Positions 51,600-60,094 of a DNA stretch of 64,000 nt are shown piece by piece. Position 1 is the stretch's first letter. Every line of letters starts with the position of its first letter. Source of the stretch: Oscillospiraceae bacterium (GTDB lineage Bacteria > Bacillota > Clostridia > Oscillospirales > CAG-272). The DNA lies in contig SVTY01000002.1 of NCBI GenBank assembly GCA_015063535.1, positions 80,034-144,033 on the forward strand, read 5' to 3'. A model generated the notes under the pieces. It ran no database searches. It worked only from the letters and a program-made list of their open reading frames with translations, and was not told the origin of the DNA. The translations under genes and the position numbers were made by a program.

Positions 51600-52310
51600 A
51601 TGGCAAAGACCAAACGAACCAAGACCGAGCAAAAAAAGCAGCGCAAAAAAAAGGAAACGAGTACCGGCTACCGTGTCTGCTATGCCATTTTTGCCCGCCT
51701 TGTGGGTTGGCTGTTTCGCATTCATGTGATCGGACGGGAGAACGAGCCGGAGAAGGGCGGTTTTATCGTGTGCGGAAATCATACTTCCGCCACGGATGCG
51801 GTGGTGCTGTGCTATGCCTTTCGAAAGCATCAGATCCGATTTATGGCAAAGAAGGAGCTGTTTAAAATTCCGCTTCTTGCGCCGCTGATCCGTATGCTCG
51901 GTGCTTTCCCGATCGATCGGGGCGGCAACGATGTAGGGGCTATCAAGGCGGCGGTAGAAATGGTGAAGGAGGGACGGTGCATGGGCATGTTTCCTCAAGG
52001 GCATCGGTATCCGCAGGTTGATCCCCGAACCACCCCTACCAAAAACGGAGCGGCGCTTATCTGTACCCGTGCGAATGCCGACGTGATCCCTACCTATATT
52101 ATGAGAAAAAATAATGCCTTCAAGCTGTTCCGCAGGACGTATGTAATCATCGGAAAGCCGATCCCCTACGACAGCTTTGCGTATGATCCCGAGGCGGTGG
52201 GAGAATACGGACGGATCACAGATCGTATCTTTGATGAGATCTGTACATTGGGCGAGGCTTTTGCCGCCGAACACACCCGAAAAAATAAAAATAAAGGAAC
52301 CGAACCATGA
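51600..52310 (+). CDS. plsC: 1-acyl-sn-glycerol-3-phosphate acyltransferase
   Basis: 236 residues. A basic N-terminus (KTKRTKTEQKKQRKKKE) precedes the membrane-associated acyltransferase domain. The HX4D motif is NHTSATDAVVL (about 62-72) and the glycerophosphate-binding block is FPQGHRYP (usually FPEGTRS), a slightly unusual variant. It makes phosphatidic acid. Overlaps ispH by four bases (ATGA). Confidence 0.9.
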   Translation: MAKTKRTKTEQKKQRKKKETSTGYRVCYAIFARLVGWLFRIHVIGRENEPEKGGFIVCGNHTSATDAVVLCYAFRKHQIRFMAKKELFKIPLLAPLIRMLGAFPIDRGGNDVGAIKAAVEMVKEGRCMGMFPQGHRYPQVDPRTTPTKNGAALICTRANADVIPTYIMRKNNAFKLFRRTYVIIGKPIPYDSFAYDPEAVGEYGRITDRIFDEICTLGEAFAAEHTRKNKNKGTEP

Positions 52311-54421
52311 TTGAAATTGCAAAAAACGCAGGCTTTTGCTTTGGGGTAAAGAGAGCTACCGACCGTTTGGAGGAGGTGCTTGCCGAACAAACGGGAGAGC
52401 GGATCTATACCTTGGGGATGCTGATTCATAACGATACATATAACCGAAAGTTAGAGGAGGCGGGCGTGGGGATCACCTCCATTGACCGCATTCCGGCACT
52501 GGTCGCCACGGCAACGGCAAAGTCTCCCGTGCGGGTCTTTGTGCGAGCCCACGGTATTCCCAGAGAGGATGAGGAGCTGCTTTCCGCCATGACACGGATC
52601 AATCCGTATTTTCACTACGAGGATTGCACCTGCCCCTTTGTCAAAAAGATCCACAAAATTGCATCGGAATATTCCGAACCGGAGAATTTGTTTATTCTCA
52701 TGGGCAAGGCTACGCATCCTGAAGTTGTGGGTATTATGAGCTATTTTGAATACGACAAACTGACCTTTGAGACCGCCGATGCGTTGGAGACGGCGATCAA
52801 GCAGGGAGTTTTTGAAAAATATAGGGACAAAACGCCGATTTTAGTGGCACAAACCACGCAAAATTTGGGCGAATGGAAGAAAAGTCAAAAACTTTTGCAA
52901 AACCTATATACAAATGCCTTAATTTTTGATACAATATGTAGTGTCACGGAAGAGCGGCAGACCGAGGCGGAGGCTTTGGCGGCTCGCAGTGAGGTGATGA
53001 TCGTCATTGGCGGACGGGAAAGCTCCAACACCGCCAAGCTGTACGATATATGTAAGAAAATCTGCCCCGCAACCGTTCGGATTGAACGGCCGGATGAGCT
53101 TGCGGAGCTGAATTTAATAATGTCCGCCCACACAAGAGTGGGTATTGCCGCGGGAGCATCGACCCCGTCAGGCGTCATTCAGGAGGTGTACAAAACCATG
53201 AGCGAAATGAAAGAAAATTTTGAAGAAATGCTTGATTCATCGTTCAAAACTTTAAATACAGGAGATATCGTGACCGGTACCGTGACAAACGTGACCGACG
53301 CAGAGCTTACGCTTGACCTTGGTGCGCAAGTAACCGGCTTTATCAAAGCGGAACAGATCACCGACGATCCTTCTGTAAAGCTGAGCGAGCTGTTCAAGAA
53401 GGGCGACGAGATCGAAGCCCGTGTCGGACGTGTCAGTGACATCGAAGGCATTGCGGAGCTATCCAAGAAGGCAGTGGATTCTGCCAAGAGCTGGCAGAGG
53501 ATCGTGGATGCTTGCGAAAGCGGAGAGATCCTTTGCGGCAAGGTCGTAGAGGTGATCAAGGGCGGCATGACCGTACTGGTCGGAGCCAATAAGATCTTCG
53601 TTCCCGCTTCTCACAGCGGAGTTCCGAAGGATGGCGACCTTTCTGCTATGAAGGGAACTGAGGTTCGGATCAAGATCATTGAGATCAAGGGCAACCGTGC
53701 CATCGGTTCGGTTCGTGCGGTTCTCCGTGAGGAGCGTCGGGCGCAAGAGGCTGCCTTCTGGGCAGAGGTAGAGGAGGGCAAGGTCTATACCGGCGTGGTA
53801 AAGAGCATGACCTCTTACGGTGCTTTTGTTGACCTTGGCGGCGTTGACGGTATGGTACATAAGACCGAGCTGTCCTGGAAGCCCATCGCAACTCCTGCGG
53901 CTGTTGTTTCCGTGGGACAGGAGCTGACGGTTTACGTCAAGAGCTTTGATGCCGAGAAGAAGCGCATCTCGTTGGGTTATAAGACCGATGATACCAATCC
54001 TTGGTATGCGTTCACCGCAAAGTATGCGGTGGGTGATGTGGCTGAGGTAAAGATCGTCAGCCTGATGCCCTTCGGTGCTTTTGCCGAGATCGTGGACGGC
54101 GTAGACGGCTTGATCCACATTTCTCAGATCGCACAGGAAAAGATCAACAAGCCTGCCGATGTGCTGACGGTAGGACAGGTGGTTGAGGCAAAGATCATCG
54201 CTATCGACGAAGAGAACCAAAAGGTTAGCCTGTCGATCCGTGTGCTGTTGGATGAAGCACAGGCTGCTGCCGAGGCAATGCCCGAGGAGGTAGTCGAGGA
54301 GGCTGCTCCCGAGGTCGTTGAGGAAGCGGCAGAGGAGGTTGCTGCCGAGGCTGTGGAGGTGTCCGCAGAGGCTCCTGCCGAGGAAACCACCGAGGCAGTG
54401 GAAGAAACGGTTGCCGAGTAA
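52307..54421 (+). CDS. ispH: IspH (HMBPP reductase) fused to ribosomal protein S1
   Basis: 704 residues. Residues 1-285 are 4-hydroxy-3-methylbut-2-enyl diphosphate reductase, the last MEP-pathway step, with its three Fe-S cysteines in NAGFCFGVKRA, EDCTCPFV and FDTICSVTEERQ. Residues about 310-660 contain four S1 RNA-binding motifs (GDIVTGTVTNVTDAEL, GEILCGKVVEVIKGG, GKVYTGVVKSMTSYG, GDVAEVKIVSLMPFG), followed by a Glu/Ala/Val tail. This fusion is well known in Clostridia and links isoprenoid synthesis to the ribosome for unknown reasons. A shared terminator follows. Confidence 0.95.
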   Translation: MIEIAKNAGFCFGVKRATDRLEEVLAEQTGERIYTLGMLIHNDTYNRKLEEAGVGITSIDRIPALVATATAKSPVRVFVRAHGIPREDEELLSAMTRINPYFHYEDCTCPFVKKIHKIASEYSEPENLFILMGKATHPEVVGIMSYFEYDKLTFETADALETAIKQGVFEKYRDKTPILVAQTTQNLGEWKKSQKLLQNLYTNALIFDTICSVTEERQTEAEALAARSEVMIVIGGRESSNTAKLYDICKKICPATVRIERPDELAELNLIMSAHTRVGIAAGASTPSGVIQEVYKTMSEMKENFEEMLDSSFKTLNTGDIVTGTVTNVTDAELTLDLGAQVTGFIKAEQITDDPSVKLSELFKKGDEIEARVGRVSDIEGIAELSKKAVDSAKSWQRIVDACESGEILCGKVVEVIKGGMTVLVGANKIFVPASHSGVPKDGDLSAMKGTEVRIKIIEIKGNRAIGSVRAVLREERRAQEAAFWAEVEEGKVYTGVVKSMTSYGAFVDLGGVDGMVHKTELSWKPIATPAAVVSVGQELTVYVKSFDAEKKRISLGYKTDDTNPWYAFTAKYAVGDVAEVKIVSLMPFGAFAEIVDGVDGLIHISQIAQEKINKPADVLTVGQVVEAKIIAIDEENQKVSLSIRVLLDEAQAAAEAMPEEVVEEAAPEVVEEAAEEVAAEAVEVSAEAPAEETTEAVEETVAE

Positions 54422-54434
54422 GGCAAGTCAATAG

Positions 54435-54467
54435 AAAAATGCCCTGACGGCTGTCAGGGCATTTTTC
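54435..54467. terminator. Bidirectional terminator between ispH/S1 and the AraC gene
   Basis: AAAATGCCCTGAC and GTCAGGGCATTTTT form a strong hairpin with A/T runs on both sides. The last codons and stop of the minus-strand AraC gene lie within the stem. Confidence 0.9.
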
Positions 54468-55434
54468 TGTGATTTTTACGGTATTGCTTCGGTGTCATGT
54501 CGTAGCGATTTTTAAATTCCTTGTGAAAATAACTGCTGTTCTCATAGCCGATGCGATGGATGATATCGCCGATTGGCATGTTGGTGGTGCAAAGCAGCTC
54601 ACAGGCGGCGGCAAATCGCTCTCTCAGCAACAGCTCCTTGAAGGTCTCCCCAAAGCTCTCGCACACCAATCGGCTCAGATAGGGAACCGATAAGCCGAAC
54701 ATATCCGCCGCTTCGGTCAGCGTGGCGGTGCTGTATGTAGTGTGAATATAGTTCAACAGCCTTTTTTTGAGCGTTTCCTTCGAATCGGAGGTACCGAGGG
54801 GCTCTTGCTCGGACATGGAGGCAAGATGGGAGAGCAGGAGAGACAGGGATTGCTGAAGCAGATAGCCATCGGTATTTCTTTCGATCATGACCGTGGCGAT
54901 CATTCCCTCTATCAGATTGCGGACGGCGATATTCTCCTTGGCAGAGAACACCAGATACGGCGTTCCGTTTTTGCGGAACAGCCCCTCCAGTACTTGCCCC
55001 TTCAGATAGGAATTGCTTCGCATGGTATAAAACAAGGATTCAAAAAGATCTACGGAAATGATCAGATTGATCCCGATATCATTTTGCTCCGCTTTAAGGA
55101 TCGAATGCTTGGTATCCCGTCCCAGCAGGATCATTTCATCGGCATGCAGACAAACGGTTTCGTTTTCCAACACATGGGTGATGCTTCCGCTGCATACATA
55201 CATCAGCTCGATAAAATCGTGAGAATGGGCGGGAAATTCCCGAAAACGGGGGTGGGAATTGATGCAGATGGGGGCGGTGGCTTCTCCGAACGCTATATGA
55301 GACATGTGACGGCGCTCGATCACAAACCGTCCGGGCTTGGCATACAGGCTCTGATCGAAGGCATTCGTCTCGACCAGATTGTATTGTTCTTCTTCCGTTA
55401 CTTGAAACAGAAAGTCCAAAATTTCCCGATTCAT
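54454..55434 (-). CDS. AraC-family regulator of the rhamnose genes (RhaS/RhaR-like)
   Basis: 326 residues from the ATG at 55434; farther upstream ATGs (55461, 55488) fall inside or before the promoter. N-terminal cupin sugar-sensing domain (about 25-190, NSHPRFREFPAHSHDFIELMYV with metal-like His) and C-terminal double HTH (about 225-323, LTEAADMFGLSVPYLSRLVCESFG, then IGDIIHRIGYENSSYFHKEFKNRYDMTPKQYR). It is divergent from rhaB with back-to-back promoters, so it probably activates rhaBA in response to L-rhamnose. Its 3' end is embedded in the opposite operon's terminator. Confidence 0.88.
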   Translation of the reverse strand: MNREILDFLFQVTEEEQYNLVETNAFDQSLYAKPGRFVIERRHMSHIAFGEATAPICINSHPRFREFPAHSHDFIELMYVCSGSITHVLENETVCLHADEMILLGRDTKHSILKAEQNDIGINLIISVDLFESLFYTMRSNSYLKGQVLEGLFRKNGTPYLVFSAKENIAVRNLIEGMIATVMIERNTDGYLLQQSLSLLLSHLASMSEQEPLGTSDSKETLKKRLLNYIHTTYSTATLTEAADMFGLSVPYLSRLVCESFGETFKELLLRERFAAACELLCTTNMPIGDIIHRIGYENSSYFHKEFKNRYDMTPKQYRKNHRKMP

Positions 55435-55459
55435 GGCGGCACACTCCCATTTTTTCTTC

Positions 55460-55488
55460 ATTATAGCATAAAATAAAGTGCTTTTCAA
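55460..55488 (-). promoter_or_regulatory. Promoter of the rhaBA-linked AraC gene
   Basis: Minus-strand TTGAAA (55488-55483) and TATAAT (55465-55460), 17-bp spacer; leader of about 19 bases. Confidence 0.8.
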
Positions 55489-55531
55489 TAGAAATCATAA
55501 AAAAAGACACTTTTTTGGTGAAATAACGACC

Positions 55532-55560
55532 TTGTTTTTCTGCTTCAAATGTTTTATAAT
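55532..55560 (+). promoter_or_regulatory. Promoter of rhaBA
   Basis: TTGTTT 55532-55537 and TATAAT 55555-55560, 17-bp spacer. The 43 bases between this and the divergent -35 box are the likely AraC-type operator region; no clear repeat was identified there. Confidence 0.75.
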
Positions 55561-55602
55561 ATAAGCAAGGATTAAAATGATCCAAAAAAAGGAGGAAATA
55601 AG

Positions 55603-56997
55603 ATGAAGGGTTCCTATTATCTTGCCGTAGATATCGGCGCATCCAGCGGAAGGCATATTTTGGGGTGGATAGAGGACGGACGCCTCTGCTTGGAGGAGGT
55701 CTATCGCTTTCCCAACGGAATGAGCCCCAAAAACGGACATATGTGTTGGGATCACGAGGCACTGACCGCGCATATTTTAGAGGGCTTGCGGCGGTGTGCC
55801 GAGGTAGGAAAGAAGCCGTCTTATATGGCGATCGACACATGGGGCGTGGATTTTCTGCTGTTGGACGGTGACGGACAAGTCATCGGAGATGCCGTCGGAT
55901 ATCGGGATGACCGAACCGAGGGGATCGATCAAGCGGTTTATGAAAAGCTTTCCGAGGAGGAGCTGTATGCCCGCACAGGTATCCAAAAGCAGCCCTATAA
56001 CACGATCTATCAGCTGATGGCACTGCAAAAGCAGGCACCCGAGCAGCTGGCGCAGGCGGAGCATCTGCTGATGATGCCCGACTATCTGAGCTACCGTCTG
56101 ACCGGCGTGTGCCATCAGGAATATACCAACGCAACCACCGCACAGCTGGTAAGCCTGACTACGGGACAGTGGGACAAGGAGCTGATCGAACGGCTGGGCT
56201 ATCCCACCCGCCTGTTCGAACCGTTACATATGCCGGGAGAGACGGTAGGACGGCTGTTGCCCGAGCATGCGGCGGCGATCGGATATGATCTGACCGTCCT
56301 GCACCCCGCCTCCCATGATACGGCGTCTGCCGTGCTGGCGGTTCCCACCAATTCGGATCAAGTGGCATTTTTAAGCTCGGGAACATGGTCGCTGATGGGC
56401 ATGGAGCGGATGGAGCCCGATTCCTCCGCCAAGGCGCACGATTGTAACTTTACCAATGAGGGAGGCTTTGCTCACCGCTACCGCTTCCTGAAAAATATTA
56501 TGGGGCTTTGGATCATCCAGTCGATCCGTCGGGAGCTGGACGGCAAGTATTCCTTTGCAGAGCTGTGCGACATGGCAGAGGCAGTGGAGGATACCCCCTA
56601 TCGCATCAACGTCAACAGCAACGACTTTTTGGCACCGAGCTCCATGATCGACGCCATCCGAGGTGCATGCCAAGCCCCCGAAATGAGCCTTGGAGAATTG
56701 CTCTGTTGCGTGTATCGCAGTCTGGCGGAGTGCTATGGCGAAACGATTCGGGAGCTGGAGACGGTCACGGGAAAGAAGCCCGAGGCACTGCATATCATCG
56801 GCGGCGGAAGCAAGGATCCGTACCTGAACCGCTTGACGGCAGAGGCGTTGGATATTCCCGTCTATGCAGGTCCCACCGAGGCGACCGCCATCGGAAATCT
56901 GCTGTCTCAGATGCTGGGAACAGGCGTATTTGGCTCTGTTGCTGAGGCGAGAGAGACCGTATTCCGTTCCTTTGATGTACAAAAAATCTTGAAATAA
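55603..56997 (+). CDS. rhaB: Rhamnulokinase
   Basis: 464 residues. FGGY-family kinase phosphorylating L-rhamnulose: YLAVDIGASSGRHILG (phosphate 1), IDTWGVDFLLLDGDG, HDTASAVLAVP and LHIIGGGSKDPYLNRLTAEAL adenosine motif. AAAGGAGGAAATAAG precedes the ATG. Acts after RhaA, encoded next. Confidence 0.94.
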   Translation: MKGSYYLAVDIGASSGRHILGWIEDGRLCLEEVYRFPNGMSPKNGHMCWDHEALTAHILEGLRRCAEVGKKPSYMAIDTWGVDFLLLDGDGQVIGDAVGYRDDRTEGIDQAVYEKLSEEELYARTGIQKQPYNTIYQLMALQKQAPEQLAQAEHLLMMPDYLSYRLTGVCHQEYTNATTAQLVSLTTGQWDKELIERLGYPTRLFEPLHMPGETVGRLLPEHAAAIGYDLTVLHPASHDTASAVLAVPTNSDQVAFLSSGTWSLMGMERMEPDSSAKAHDCNFTNEGGFAHRYRFLKNIMGLWIIQSIRRELDGKYSFAELCDMAEAVEDTPYRINVNSNDFLAPSSMIDAIRGACQAPEMSLGELLCCVYRSLAECYGETIRELETVTGKKPEALHIIGGGSKDPYLNRLTAEALDIPVYAGPTEATAIGNLLSQMLGTGVFGSVAEARETVFRSFDVQKILK

Positions 56998-57023
56998 CGA
57001 TACAGAAAGAGAGGATATGAACC

Positions 57024-58271
57024 ATGACAAACGAATATGCAATTGCCAAAGAACGGTACGCCGCCATTGGGATCGACACCGATGCGGTCATCGATACTCT
57101 GAAAAACATTCCGATCTCCCTCCACTGCTGGCAGGGCGACGATGTTAAGGGCTTTGATTTTAAAGGCGCGCTGAGCGGCGGTATTCAGACCACGGGCAAC
57201 TACCCTGGACGGGCAAGGACCCCCGCAGAGCTGATGGCAGACATCGACAAGGTGCTGGCGCTGGACGGCGGCGCCCATAAGCTCAACCTGCACGCCTGCT
57301 ACGCTATTTTCGAGGAGGGCGAATGGGCAGACCGCGATGCGCTTCAGCCCAAGCATTTTGCCAAATGGGTAGAATTTGCCAAGGCACGGGGCATGGGTAT
57401 TGATTTTAACCCTACCTTTTTCTCCCACCCCAAGGCAGATGGCTTGACCCTTGCCTCCCCCGACGAGGAGATCCGTGCCTTTTGGGTGCGCCACGGGCAG
57501 GCTTGTTTGCGGATCGCCGAATATTTTGCCAACGAAACGGGCATCCCCTGCGTGATGAATGTGTGGATCCCCGACGGATATAAGGATATCCCCGCCGACC
57601 GTTTGTCTCCCAGAGCTACCTTTGCCCGCTCCATGGATGAGATCTTGGGCATCGGCTACGACAGAGAAAAGGTTCTCGTCTGCCTGGAATCCAAGGTGTT
57701 CGGCATCGGGCTGGAGTCCTACACCGTCGGCTCTGCCGAATTTGGACTGGGCTATGTTCTCAGCCGCGGCATCGTTCCGCTGATGGATAACGGGCACTAC
57801 CACCCCACCGAGGTAGTTTCCGATAAGATCTCGTCCATGCTCCTGTTTTCTCCCAAACTGGCACTGCACGTCACCCGTTCGGTTCGTTGGGACTCCGACC
57901 ATGTGGTTCGCTTGGATGATGAGACCAAGGAGATCGCCAAGGAGATCGTGGCAAGCGGACGGATCGACGATATCGCCATTGCACTGGATTACTTTGACGC
58001 AAGCATCAACCGTGTGGCGGCATGGGTCATGGGACTGCGGAGCTTCCGCAAAGCCCTGCTGATCGCCCTGCTGACACCTCATAAGGAGCTGTCAGACCTG
58101 CAAAAGGCAGGATGCTTTACCGAGCTAATGCTGCGGCAGGAGGAGCTGAAGACCTATCCGTGGGGAGCTGTGTGGGCGGAATATTGCCAAGCCTGCGGCG
58201 TGAAGAGCGGCGAGGCTTGGTTTGAGGATGTCAAGCAATATGAGAAGGATGTCCTGTCCAAACGAGTATAA
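57024..58271 (+). CDS. rhaA: L-rhamnose isomerase
   Basis: 415 residues, family length. Metal-dependent aldose-ketose isomerase with SLHCWQGDDVKGFD (about 32-45), MGIDFNPTFFSHPKADGLTLASPDEE, GYDREKVLVCLESKVFGIG and IVPLMDNGHYHPTE, which carry the metal ligands. 26 bases after rhaB. The aldolase RhaD and a transporter are not in the window, so the pathway is completed elsewhere. Confidence 0.95.
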   Translation: MTNEYAIAKERYAAIGIDTDAVIDTLKNIPISLHCWQGDDVKGFDFKGALSGGIQTTGNYPGRARTPAELMADIDKVLALDGGAHKLNLHACYAIFEEGEWADRDALQPKHFAKWVEFAKARGMGIDFNPTFFSHPKADGLTLASPDEEIRAFWVRHGQACLRIAEYFANETGIPCVMNVWIPDGYKDIPADRLSPRATFARSMDEILGIGYDREKVLVCLESKVFGIGLESYTVGSAEFGLGYVLSRGIVPLMDNGHYHPTEVVSDKISSMLLFSPKLALHVTRSVRWDSDHVVRLDDETKEIAKEIVASGRIDDIAIALDYFDASINRVAAWVMGLRSFRKALLIALLTPHKELSDLQKAGCFTELMLRQEELKTYPWGAVWAEYCQACGVKSGEAWFEDVKQYEKDVLSKRV

Positions 58272-58300
58272 AAAAGAGAAACAGATCATAAAAGAAATGA

Positions 58301-58338
58301 GAGCCGTCTCACAGATCGTGAGACGGCTCATTCTTTTT
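58301..58338. terminator. Bidirectional terminator between rhaA and the second AraC gene
   Basis: GAGCCGTCTCAC-agatc-GTGAGACGGCTC followed by ATTCTTTTTC. The minus-strand AraC gene's stop codon (58309-58311) lies inside the left arm. Confidence 0.9.
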
Positions 58339-59097
58339 CTTGCTGTACTGTCCGGGTGACAGCCCGGTCTGTTGCTTGAACATTTTGGAGAAGTGGTAGA
58401 CATTGCAGTAGCCCACCGCATCGGCAACCTCTGCGATCGTTCCGAAATCACTCCGCAGCATCTCCTTTGCCTTTTGGATCCGCAGACCGTGAACATACGC
58501 CATCGGAGCCTGCCCCATCAGGCGGGTGAACAGCTTGCGGAAGTACACACAGGATAGTCCCGTCATTGCCGCAAGCTCCTCATTGCACAGGGGCTGATGA
58601 TAATTTCGGACGATATGCTCCACGGCGGGAGCGATACGCTGTCGTTGCTCCGAGGGAAGATAGGAGGCATGAGTGCGAAAGAGGCGCAAAAGAACGGTGT
58701 ACGCATCCCGAATGCTCTCCTGCTCAAAAAAGGGGGCATGCGCCGCCCGCTTGTACTCCAGCTCTCGGAGCATCTGCAAGGTACGGTCGCCCTTTGACAG
58801 AGGAAGGGAAAGGATCGTGTCTGCGGACAGAGGGCTTTCAAACTCCAATGCCATGAAATGTCCCGCCTGCGTGCAATGCCACTCATAAGAGGCACCTGCC
58901 GGTAAAAGAACGGCGCAGGAGGCATTCGAGCGAAGCTGTGTGCCATTCTGCGTATAAATGGTCTCCCCCTCATATTTCACGATCAAGCCCCAACGGGGGC
59001 GGTCGATCTTTCGCATGTGTTTGCCGGCATCGTTGTACATGGTCGCCACCGAGCAGATTTTCGTAATGACCAAATCGGACAAATCCAAAAGCTTCAT
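58309..59097 (-). CDS. AraC-family regulator, probable controller of the 59-64 kb cluster
   Basis: 262 residues from the ATG at 59097, with AGGACGG upstream; an open extension to 59154 crosses the promoter. N-terminal cupin-like part (NDAGKHMRKIDRPRWGLIVKYEG, ASCAVLLPAGASYEWHCTQAG), C-terminal tandem HTH (about 160-255, NEELAAMTGLSCVYFRKLFTRLMG, then IAEVADAVGYCNVYHFSKMFKQQTGLSPGQY). Divergent from the dehydroquinase-like gene, which makes that cluster its likely target rather than rhaBA. Confidence 0.87.
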   Translation of the reverse strand: MKLLDLSDLVITKICSVATMYNDAGKHMRKIDRPRWGLIVKYEGETIYTQNGTQLRSNASCAVLLPAGASYEWHCTQAGHFMALEFESPLSADTILSLPLSKGDRTLQMLRELEYKRAAHAPFFEQESIRDAYTVLLRLFRTHASYLPSEQRQRIAPAVEHIVRNYHQPLCNEELAAMTGLSCVYFRKLFTRLMGQAPMAYVHGLRIQKAKEMLRSDFGTIAEVADAVGYCNVYHFSKMFKQQTGLSPGQYSKKKNEPSHDL

Positions 59098-59125
59098 TTT
59101 TTGCCGTCCTATCTTTTTTTTTATG

Positions 59126-59154
59126 ATTATATCACGTTTTTTAAAGCCCGTCAA
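59126..59154 (-). promoter_or_regulatory. Promoter of the second AraC gene
   Basis: Minus-strand TTGACG (59154-59149) and TATAAT (59131-59126), 17-bp spacer. Confidence 0.85.
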
Positions 59155-59160
59155 GTAAAA

Positions 59161-59182
59161 ATTTCGGAAAAATTTGAGAAAG
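59161..59182. promoter_or_regulatory. Tandem 11-bp direct repeat, possible AraC operator
   Basis: ATTTCGGAAAA (59161-59171) is followed directly by ATTTGAGAAAG (59172-59182), matching at 8 of 11 positions. It lies between the two divergent promoters; AraC-type activators often bind direct repeats spaced by about one helical turn. Confidence 0.4.
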
Positions 59183-59217
59183 TAGTATCAGAATACATAA
59201 AAAAAGCAAAATCCACA

Positions 59218-59246
59218 TTGACGCACCGCCTCAATTATGCTATACT
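59218..59246 (+). promoter_or_regulatory. Promoter of the uncharacterised catabolic cluster
   Basis: TTGACG 59218-59223 and TATACT 59241-59246, 17-bp spacer. Confidence 0.8.
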
Positions 59247-59264
59247 GATGCTGGAGGTGAAGAA

Positions 59265-60083
59265 ATGAAGCAACGATTATCACAGCTACCGGCTCCGGCT
59301 CTTGCGGGAGTGGTAAGAGAACAACACACACGCAGTGCCGTCGCTGCCGTCAAAAACTGTCTGTACGGCGGAGCGGATATGATCGACCTGCACCTGTCCT
59401 GTCTGGAGCAAACCGATACGGAAAGCCTGAGGAGGATCATCTGCGCATCAACGCTTCCCGTGCTGGCACTGAACTACAACAATACCTATGATTGGCAGGA
59501 TGCCCGTCTTTCCGAGGAGGAGCGGATCAACAGCCTTCTGCGCGCCGTAGCGGCAGGTGCGGCGGGTATTGACATGCAGGGATATACCTATCATCTACCC
59601 TCCAAGGAGCATTTTTGCGGCTCTGACCGTTATTCCTTTACCAAGGGAGACCCCAAGGAGATCGTCACCGAGGAAGCGGTCATTGCCAAGCAATGCGCCC
59701 TGATCGAACAAGTCCATGCCATGGGTGCTGAGGTTTTGCTTTCCTGTCACCCGGGCATTCCCATGAATGCTGAACAGGTCACAGAGCTGGCACGCTTCTT
59801 GGAGCAACGAAAGCCCGATATCATCAAAATCGTTACCAAAGCCGAAACCGAGGAGGATTTGATTGAAAGCTTCCGTACCATGGCGACCCTGAAAAAGGAG
59901 GTCGGAACGCCCGTCAGCTATCACGCAAGCGGAGCGGCTGGGAGTCTGTCTCGCATCGTCAACCCAATGCTCGGCGGACAGATCATTTTCTGCGTGGATC
60001 GCTATGACCGAGGCAGTACCATGGAGCAGCTTGACCTGCGAACCGTCCGCTCGGTCGTAGACGGCATGAAAAAGCTTCGATAA
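59265..60083 (+). CDS. Type I 3-dehydroquinate dehydratase-like (beta/alpha)8 protein, altered substrate site
   Basis: 272 residues, slightly longer than AroD. The barrel layout matches type I dehydroquinase: ADMIDLHLSCL on strand 2, VLLSCHPGIP with the catalytic-base His162, DIIKIVTKAETEEDL with the Schiff-base Lys188 and GAAGSLSRIVNP with Arg230. However, the E-x-R on strand 2 that binds the DHQ carboxylate is D-L-H (41-43), and the RSxxEGG Arg on strand 3 is replaced by LNYNNTYDW. It probably performs Schiff-base lyase or aldolase chemistry on a different substrate. First gene of the cluster, GGAGGTGAAG before the ATG. Confidence 0.75.
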   Translation: MKQRLSQLPAPALAGVVREQHTRSAVAAVKNCLYGGADMIDLHLSCLEQTDTESLRRIICASTLPVLALNYNNTYDWQDARLSEEERINSLLRAVAAGAAGIDMQGYTYHLPSKEHFCGSDRYSFTKGDPKEIVTEEAVIAKQCALIEQVHAMGAEVLLSCHPGIPMNAEQVTELARFLEQRKPDIIKIVTKAETEEDLIESFRTMATLKKEVGTPVSYHASGAAGSLSRIVNPMLGGQIIFCVDRYDRGSTMEQLDLRTVRSVVDGMKKLR

Positions 60084-60094
60084 GGAGAAAAACG

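Noticed and set aside
52307-54421. IspH-S1 fusion as a novelty or sequencing artefact
   Set aside because: The reading frame is continuous, both halves keep their key residues, and the same fusion next to cmk and plsC is established in Clostridia.
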